A stretch of 64,000 bases of DNA from the NCBI RefSeq assembly GCF_039522365.1, contig NZ_BAAADJ010000024.1, positions 1 to 64,000 on the forward strand, read 5' to 3'. This stretch comes from Bacillus carboniphilus (lineage in GTDB: Bacteria; Bacillota; Bacilli; Bacillales; JC228). The translations under genes were made by a program, and so were the position numbers. The notes under the pieces are model-generated. The model ran no database searches and was not told the DNA's origin. It saw only the letters and a list, made by a program, of their open reading frames with translations. Shown here one piece after another: positions 59,353-64,000 of the stretch; the stretch's first letter is position 1, and each line of letters starts with the position of its first letter.

Positions 59353-60525
59353 TTACCTTCCTCCTACCTTGCTATTCTGCTTGTGATGAAACACTCTATA
59401 TAAAATAAATGCAATACCGGATAATAGAATACCGGAAATATAAGGGAGACCAATGGACATTGAGAAAAGCAAGCCTCCTAATGGTGGGCCGATGATTCTT
59501 CCAAGGGAATCAAAGGAAGACAGTAATCCGGTTGTACTACCATGTCCTGCTGTTGATTGTTTAGTTAGCAAAGAAGAAACACTAGGTCGAATGAGCCCAT
59601 TTCCGATCCCAAACACCGTTAAAAAGATTGCGGCTGTAACAAAGCTCTCAGTGAATAAAATGAGAGCAAAGCCTACAGCAGAGACAAAAATTCCGATCTG
59701 TATGACAAATCCTTCCCCAAACTGTTTCGTTAATCTTCCGACTAAACCACCTTGAACGATTGCACCAGCTAATCCCATAATCATGAAAATGTAGCCTAAT
59801 TCTACTGTGCCTAAACCAGCTGTTTCAGCTGCAAAGTACGCAAAGGTTGCTTCTAAGCCAGATAGCGATAAAGAAACAAATAATTGAAGGAAAAATAAGA
59901 AGGAAAGGCGTCCTTTTAACATTTCGGATATAGGAGCTCTTTTCTGTTGACCTTGGCTTCTTTTGTCTTCAGGTAAAGATTCCTTTAATAAAAATAAGAC
60001 AAGAACAAAAGTTAATAGAGACGAAGCCCCAGCTAAATAAAAGGGAGTATGTAAGTTTTGTTCAGAGAATATTCCCCCGATAGCGGGTCCGAAAATAAAT
60101 CCAAGTCCAATTGACGCGCCAATTATCCCCATGCCTTTTCCGCGGTCTTCTTCAGAAGTAATATCGGCCACATAGGCCATTACAGTAGGCATATTAGCAG
60201 AGGATAAAAAGCCCCCGATTATCCTAGCGGCAAAAAGCATCCAAAGCTGGGTTGCGATTCCCATTAAAAAGAATGAAAGAGCAAGCCCAAAAATCCCAAT
60301 CATGATAACCGGCTTTCTACCGATCTTGTCAGAGATCCGCCCCCACATTGGAGCAAATAAAAGCTGCATTAGTGAGTAAACAGCCATTAAAAATCCTAGT
60401 TGTGTAGGAGAGGCGCCGATTTCTTCAGCGTAAAAAGGTAATACCGGAATAATAATCCCAAATCCAACCATTACAAGAAACATAACAGCAAAGAGAATGG
60501 GAAGTGATTTTTTCGTTTCCAACAT
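59353..60525 (-). CDS. MFS drug-type exporter
   Basis: The 390-residue protein has 12 hydrophobic segments and MFS motif A GRISDKIGRKPVIMIG between helices 2 and 3, with GASIGLGFIFGPAIGG resembling the drug:H+ antiporter motif C. It is probably a multidrug or metabolite exporter of the Bmr/NorA/TetA type; the substrate cannot be read from sequence. The ATG at 60525 (MLETKKS) has GGAGTG upstream. Confidence 0.85.
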   Translation of the reverse strand: MLETKKSLPILFAVMFLVMVGFGIIIPVLPFYAEEIGASPTQLGFLMAVYSLMQLLFAPMWGRISDKIGRKPVIMIGIFGLALSFFLMGIATQLWMLFAARIIGGFLSSANMPTVMAYVADITSEEDRGKGMGIIGASIGLGFIFGPAIGGIFSEQNLHTPFYLAGASSLLTFVLVLFLLKESLPEDKRSQGQQKRAPISEMLKGRLSFLFFLQLFVSLSLSGLEATFAYFAAETAGLGTVELGYIFMIMGLAGAIVQGGLVGRLTKQFGEGFVIQIGIFVSAVGFALILFTESFVTAAIFLTVFGIGNGLIRPSVSSLLTKQSTAGHGSTTGLLSSFDSLGRIIGPPLGGLLFSMSIGLPYISGILLSGIAFILYRVFHHKQNSKVGGR

Positions 60526-60762
60526 GAAGTCACTCCAAAATAAAGAACTATATATCTCTCTTATCATAATGGAAAACAACAAAAATTGCGAAGTTAAGTA
60601 ATAAAAAAGTAGACGACACATTAACCACAAGAAAGAGTTCTCCATTTATACATTGCAAATTCTCGATGATATAATGTTTATGAGTAGAGCACATTGAATA
60701 AACAAGAAATAGCAGAGGGAAAATACTCTAGTTTTACATAATAGAAAAGGAGTGAACGTTAT

Positions 60763-61719
60763 ATGTCAAATTCCTACGAAATCGCTACATTTGCTGGAGG
60801 ATGTTTCTGGTGTATGGTCTCCCCTTTTGATGAGCAACCAGGTATTAAGGAGGTAGTCTCCGGTTATACAGGAGGGCATAAAGAAAATCCAACCTATGAG
60901 GAAGTATGCTCTGATACTACCGGGCACTATGAAGCTGTTCAAATTACATTTGATCCTGAGGTATTCCCATATAAAAAGTTATTAGAGCTTTTTTGGCAGC
61001 AAATTGATCCAACAGATCCAGGCGGTCAATTTAATGATAGAGGTCAGTCCTATCGAACAGCTATTTTTTATCACAATGAGAATCAAAAAGAGTTAGCTGA
61101 ACACTCCAGAGCGGATCTAGAGGCAAGTGGGCGTTTTAAAAAGCCGATTGTGACGGAGATTTTACCTGCTGCTCCGTTTTATAGAGCGGAAGAGAAGCAT
61201 CAAGATTACTACAAAAAGAATTCATTCCACTATAACCTGTATAAAGAGGGATCTGGGCGTGCTAAATTTATACGTGAGAACTGGAAAAAGCAAAAAAGCG
61301 ATGAAGAACTACGTAAAGAATTAACTCCATTACAGTATGAGGTCACAAAAAATAATGCGACAGAACCACCCTTTCGAAATGAGTATTGGGATCATACAGA
61401 GGACGGAATCTATGTAGATATTATTTCCGGAGAACCGCTTTTCAGTTCAAAAGATAAATATGATGCTGGATGTGGGTGGCCAAGTTTTACAAAGCCGATT
61501 CGACGAATGGAATTAGAAGAGAAATTAGATACTTCTTATGGAATGAGAAGAATTGAGGTACGATCTAAAACATCAGATTCTCATTTAGGTCATGTATTTG
61601 ATGATGGCCCTGGACCGGATCATGCTCGATATTGTATCAACTCAGCAGCTCTTAGGTTTATACCGAAGGATAAGCTTGAAGAAGAAGGGTACGGACAATA
61701 TGTAAGGCTTTTTGAATAG
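60763..61719 (+). CDS. msrAB: Fused peptide methionine sulfoxide reductase MsrAB
   Basis: The 318-residue protein joins MsrA (about 1-160, catalytic FAGGCFWCM) and MsrB (about 175-318, GCGWPSF and catalytic Cys in [13 protein letters not shown]). It repairs both stereoisomers of methionine sulfoxide. The MsrB part lacks the CxxC zinc pairs. AAAGGAGTG precedes the ATG. No signal peptide, so cytoplasmic. Confidence 0.97.
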   Translation: MSNSYEIATFAGGCFWCMVSPFDEQPGIKEVVSGYTGGHKENPTYEEVCSDTTGHYEAVQITFDPEVFPYKKLLELFWQQIDPTDPGGQFNDRGQSYRTAIFYHNENQKELAEHSRADLEASGRFKKPIVTEILPAAPFYRAEEKHQDYYKKNSFHYNLYKEGSGRAKFIRENWKKQKSDEELRKELTPLQYEVTKNNATEPPFRNEYWDHTEDGIYVDIISGEPLFSSKDKYDAGCGWPSFTKPIRRMELEEKLDTSYGMRRIEVRSKTSDSHLGHVFDDGPGPDHARYCINSAALRFIPKDKLEEEGYGQYVRLFE

Positions 61720-61726
61720 GAAAGTT

Positions 61727-61767
61727 AAAGTGGTACAGGTGATTGCCTATACCACTTTTTGTTTTTA
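61727..61767. terminator. Terminator between msrAB and the convergent membrane gene
   Basis: AAAGTGGTACAGG and CCTATACCACTTT form a stem followed by TTGTTTTT. Confidence 0.85.
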
Positions 61768-62271
61768 TTAAGGCATTTCATGATACGGAAACTCAGCCAC
61801 TTTTTTTTTAATAAATCTAAAAAATAGAACTAACATAATAGCCGCAACAGGATAGACTGGAATGGAATAATAGAGACTCCAGCCAGTATAAGTTAATGCT
61901 TTATTTTTCACGGTAACCCATTCAAATAACAAAGCAAAGACTGTCCAAAAAAAGATATAACAAAAAAGCTTCCTCCCATAGAGCTCAAATTTATCGTAGC
62001 CATAAAGGAAGATTAAAGAAGCACAAGGGTACATAAAAAAATGAAAGAGTGCTCCAGAAAGCTCGTAGGTGGGGTTATCACCAAATATGTAAAGTTTAAA
62101 TGGGGTGGCTAAGAGAAAATAATCAATCGTTGCAACAAGCGTAATGTTATATACCCAAATCATGATAACAATAACACGAGGAAAATAAGACCGGATGGGC
62201 CAATAAACAGTAAATGCCAGAATCGAAGAAATGATAAAAAACCATTCATTCCAATCAAAGGTAACATTCAT
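61768..62271 (-). CDS. CBO0543-like multi-pass membrane protein
   Basis: The 167-residue protein has about five hydrophobic helices and aromatic-rich loops such as LFHFFMYPCASLIFLYGYD and LFEWVTVKNKALTYTGWSL. This pattern resembles the small CBO0543 membrane family of spore-forming Firmicutes, whose role is unknown. Its ATG overlaps the stop of the upstream gene (ATGA), so the two are translationally coupled. Confidence 0.65.
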   Translation of the reverse strand: MNVTFDWNEWFFIISSILAFTVYWPIRSYFPRVIVIMIWVYNITLVATIDYFLLATPFKLYIFGDNPTYELSGALFHFFMYPCASLIFLYGYDKFELYGRKLFCYIFFWTVFALLFEWVTVKNKALTYTGWSLYYSIPVYPVAAIMLVLFFRFIKKKVAEFPYHEMP

Positions 62272-62741
62272 ATATTTAAGCCACCTTGAAAAAGAACTCT
62301 ACGAAAAAGCTTCATAACAACTACTAAAAACAATAAACTAAAGAACCAAAAGGAAAATGACCACCAAATTCTCCAATTTACATGTGTAATCACCCCTAAA
62401 TAGTCTGCTGACCATTCTAGACCAACCAAAATTAGTAAAAAGCTAATGAATATGGAGAACTTATGAAGGAGTGAATCAGCACGTCTATAAAAGATTAGGA
62501 ACATCACTAAGACCACAGGATAAAGAATGATTCGATTAATAAAATGTGTAAATTCAATACTAAGAATGTCTTTAATTATCAATGTTTTGAAATTCATATA
62601 GCAAAGTGCAGAGAAGTTTTGAAATAGATAAGAGGCAACCATCCAATAGACCATAATTTCAAGGATGTGGAGTTTCTTTTTCATTTTTACAAATAAATAT
62701 AGGACTAACAGGTTAATAAACACATAAAAGAAAAAAACCAT
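62268..62741 (-). CDS. CBO0543-like multi-pass membrane protein, paired
   Basis: The 157-residue protein has about five hydrophobic helices and shares the layout of the downstream gene: a helix pair, a loop, then LLILVGLEWSADYLGVITHVNWRIWW near the C-terminus, comparable to the EWVTV/GWSLYY region of its partner. AAGGAG precedes the ATG. It is probably a diverged duplicate that works with its neighbour. Confidence 0.6.
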   Translation of the reverse strand: MVFFFYVFINLLVLYLFVKMKKKLHILEIMVYWMVASYLFQNFSALCYMNFKTLIIKDILSIEFTHFINRIILYPVVLVMFLIFYRRADSLLHKFSIFISFLLILVGLEWSADYLGVITHVNWRIWWSFSFWFFSLLFLVVVMKLFRRVLFQGGLNI

Positions 62742-62865
62742 TCAAGAACTCCTTCTTTGCTTTATATAATTCCTTGTATTTAGAGCCCTTTTCTTATGTT
62801 TAGTTTGTACTGAAAATAAATATTTATAATAGCAACCTTATTTAACTAGCTTGATAAAAAAACAG

Positions 62866-62923
62866 TTGACTTGAGAATGATTATCAGTATACTTGTAATT
62901 GAGAATGAATTTCATTATCTCAA
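62866..62923 (+). promoter_or_regulatory. Fur-regulated promoter of the ferric-iron transporter
   Basis: -35 TTGACT (62866-62871) and -10 TATACT (62888-62893) enclose a Fur-box-like GAGAATGATTATCAGTATA (62873-62891, 15/19 to the GATAATGATAATCATTATC consensus). A second, GAGAATGAATTTCATTATC (62901-62919, 15/19), lies within the inverted repeat TTGAGA...TCTCAA. Iron-dependent repression of the downstream gene is likely. Confidence 0.8.
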
Positions 62924-62946
62924 ATTACATATAAGGAGTGCTTCAA

Positions 62947-64000
62947 ATGAAAAAGCGTATGTATACACTTGGTGTAATGATAATAGCAGCTTTAATGATC
63001 CTTGCAGCTTGTGGTAATTCAAATAATGAAAAAAGTGATGGAAAAACATCATCAAATACAGAAGATAAAGGCGTTGTAAATTTATATACAAGTAGACACT
63101 ATGATACAGATCGAGAATTATATGATAAATTTACAGAACAAACTGGTATTAAGGTTAATGTGATTGAAGGTAATGGTGATGAGTTAATGGAGCGTCTTGA
63201 TCGTGAAGGTCCAGCTTCAGAGGCAGATGTTTTTATTACTTCTGATGCAGGGAACTTAGCACGTTTAAAGGAAAAAGGCCTGACTCAATCGGTTGAAAGT
63301 GATATTTTATTTTCTAATATTCCAGAGAAGCTACGTGATACTGAAAATCATTGGTTTGGATTAACGAAAAGAGCTCGTGTAATTGCTTATGCAAAAGATC
63401 GTGTAGATCCTTCTGAACTATCAACCTATGAAGCTTTAACAGAGGATCAATGGAATGGAAGACTACTTATTCGTTCTTCTGAAAATATTTATAATCAATC
63501 TCTTTTAGGTTCATTTATTGAAATAAATGGCGAAGAGGCAGCGAAAGAATGGGCTGCTGGAATTGTTAAAAATATGGCAAGAGATCCTCAAGGTGGGGAT
63601 ACAGACCAAATGAAGGCTATTGCTGCTGGTGAGGCAGATGTCGCAGTAGTGAATTCCTATTATATTGGAAGACTCATTAACTCTGAGAACCCAGAAGATA
63701 CAAAAGTTGGAGAACAAATTGGGGTATTCTTCCCTAACCAAGAGACAACAGGTACACACATCAACATCAGCGGAGCTGCTGTAACGAAGCATTCAAAGAA
63801 TATTGAAAATGCTATTACATTTATTGAATTCCTATCCAGTGAAGATGCACAAGGAATATTTGCTGAAGGGAATAACGAGTATCCAGTAAATCCTTCTGTT
63901 GAACCTTCTGAAACACTTAAATCTTGGGGAGATTTTATAGAGCAAGATATTGATCTAACAGTTCTTGGTAAGAATAACTCTCGTGCCATTCAAATTTTCA
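62947..64000 (+). CDS. Ferric iron ABC transporter substrate-binding lipoprotein (partial)
   Basis: The visible 351 residues begin with a lipoprotein signal ending LILAACGN (lipid-modified Cys). The mature protein starts VVNLYTSRHYDTDRELYDKF, as in FbpA/FutA-type Fe3+ binding proteins. The iron-ligand tyrosine pair appears in VVNSYYIGRL, with an earlier tyrosine in SRHYDTD. It delivers ferric iron to an ABC permease that should lie beyond the window edge, where the gene is cut off. Confidence 0.92.
   Translation, partial: MKKRMYTLGVMIIAALMILAACGNSNNEKSDGKTSSNTEDKGVVNLYTSRHYDTDRELYDKFTEQTGIKVNVIEGNGDELMERLDREGPASEADVFITSDAGNLARLKEKGLTQSVESDILFSNIPEKLRDTENHWFGLTKRARVIAYAKDRVDPSELSTYEALTEDQWNGRLLIRSSENIYNQSLLGSFIEINGEEAAKEWAAGIVKNMARDPQGGDTDQMKAIAAGEADVAVVNSYYIGRLINSENPEDTKVGEQIGVFFPNQETTGTHINISGAAVTKHSKNIENAITFIEFLSSEDAQGIFAEGNNEYPVNPSVEPSETLKSWGDFIEQDIDLTVLGKNNSRAIQIF

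Overview
This window is the replication-origin region of a low-GC, endospore-forming Firmicute of the family Bacillaceae. The evidence is the conserved order gyrA-gyrB-remB-recF-yaaA-dnaN-dnaA on the minus strand, then rpmH-rnpA-spoIIIJ-khpB-mnmE-mnmG-rsmG-noc-soj-spo0J on the plus strand, followed by ychF, rpsF-ssb-rpsR, gdpP-rplI-dnaC, purA and walRKHIJ-htrC-rlmH. Sporulation genes (spoIIIJ, noc, soj/spo0J, yyaC) support a spore former. The genus cannot be fixed from the sequence alone.

Layout. 1-30 is the 5' end of a 16S rRNA gene read leftwards. 0.3-10.8 kb is the left arm: a degenerate HD-GYP protein, gyrase, RecF, the sliding clamp and DnaA. The origin is bipartite: DnaA boxes, DnaA-trios and an AT-rich unwinding element lie between dnaN and dnaA (9.28-9.43 kb), and a second DnaA-box cluster lies between dnaA and rpmH (10.98-11.30 kb). 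Genes on both sides are transcribed away from the origin. Two further DnaA-box clusters occur upstream of mnmE and around the htrC-rlmH junction. Four perfect parS sites (TGTTTCACGTGAAACA) lie between 18.4 and 37.1 kb, two of them inside genes. 11.5-43.3 kb is otherwise ordinary core: RNA and ribosome genes, chromosome segregation, c-di-AMP turnover, the replicative helicase, adenylosuccinate synthase under a PurR-like operator, and the WalRK cell-wall system preceded by an M23 endopeptidase and a GC-rich palindromic repeat.

43.5-64 kb is accessory sequence with mixed strands: malate:quinone oxidoreductase, a universal stress protein, a small membrane protein, an HPr-like protein, an NhaC antiporter, a YeeE/YedE sulfur-compound permease, GMP reductase (again with paired PurR boxes), CoA pyrophosphatase, a FrnE-type DsbA protein, a sulfite-oxidase-family molybdoenzyme, MFS exporters, fused MsrAB, two CBO0543-like membrane proteins and the start of a Fur-regulated ferric-iron binding lipoprotein.

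The most unusual part is 49.5-52.7 kb. A plasmid-type actin partition cassette (ParM-like ATPase plus ParR-like adaptor) sits on the chromosome about 40 kb from oriC, behind a cluster of TTGTACACA-type repeats and an operator-like palindrome. Convergent to it is a divergent FtsZ/tubulin-fold protein. That protein has lost the GGGTGTG nucleotide-binding signature and part of the N-terminal domain but keeps the N-x-D-x-x-D catalytic T7-loop pattern. An actin-like and a tubulin-like cytoskeletal gene side by side near the origin is the main lead for an undescribed system. Nearby are an SgrR_N/STAS-like regulator of unusual architecture and a possible 19-codon peptide gene.
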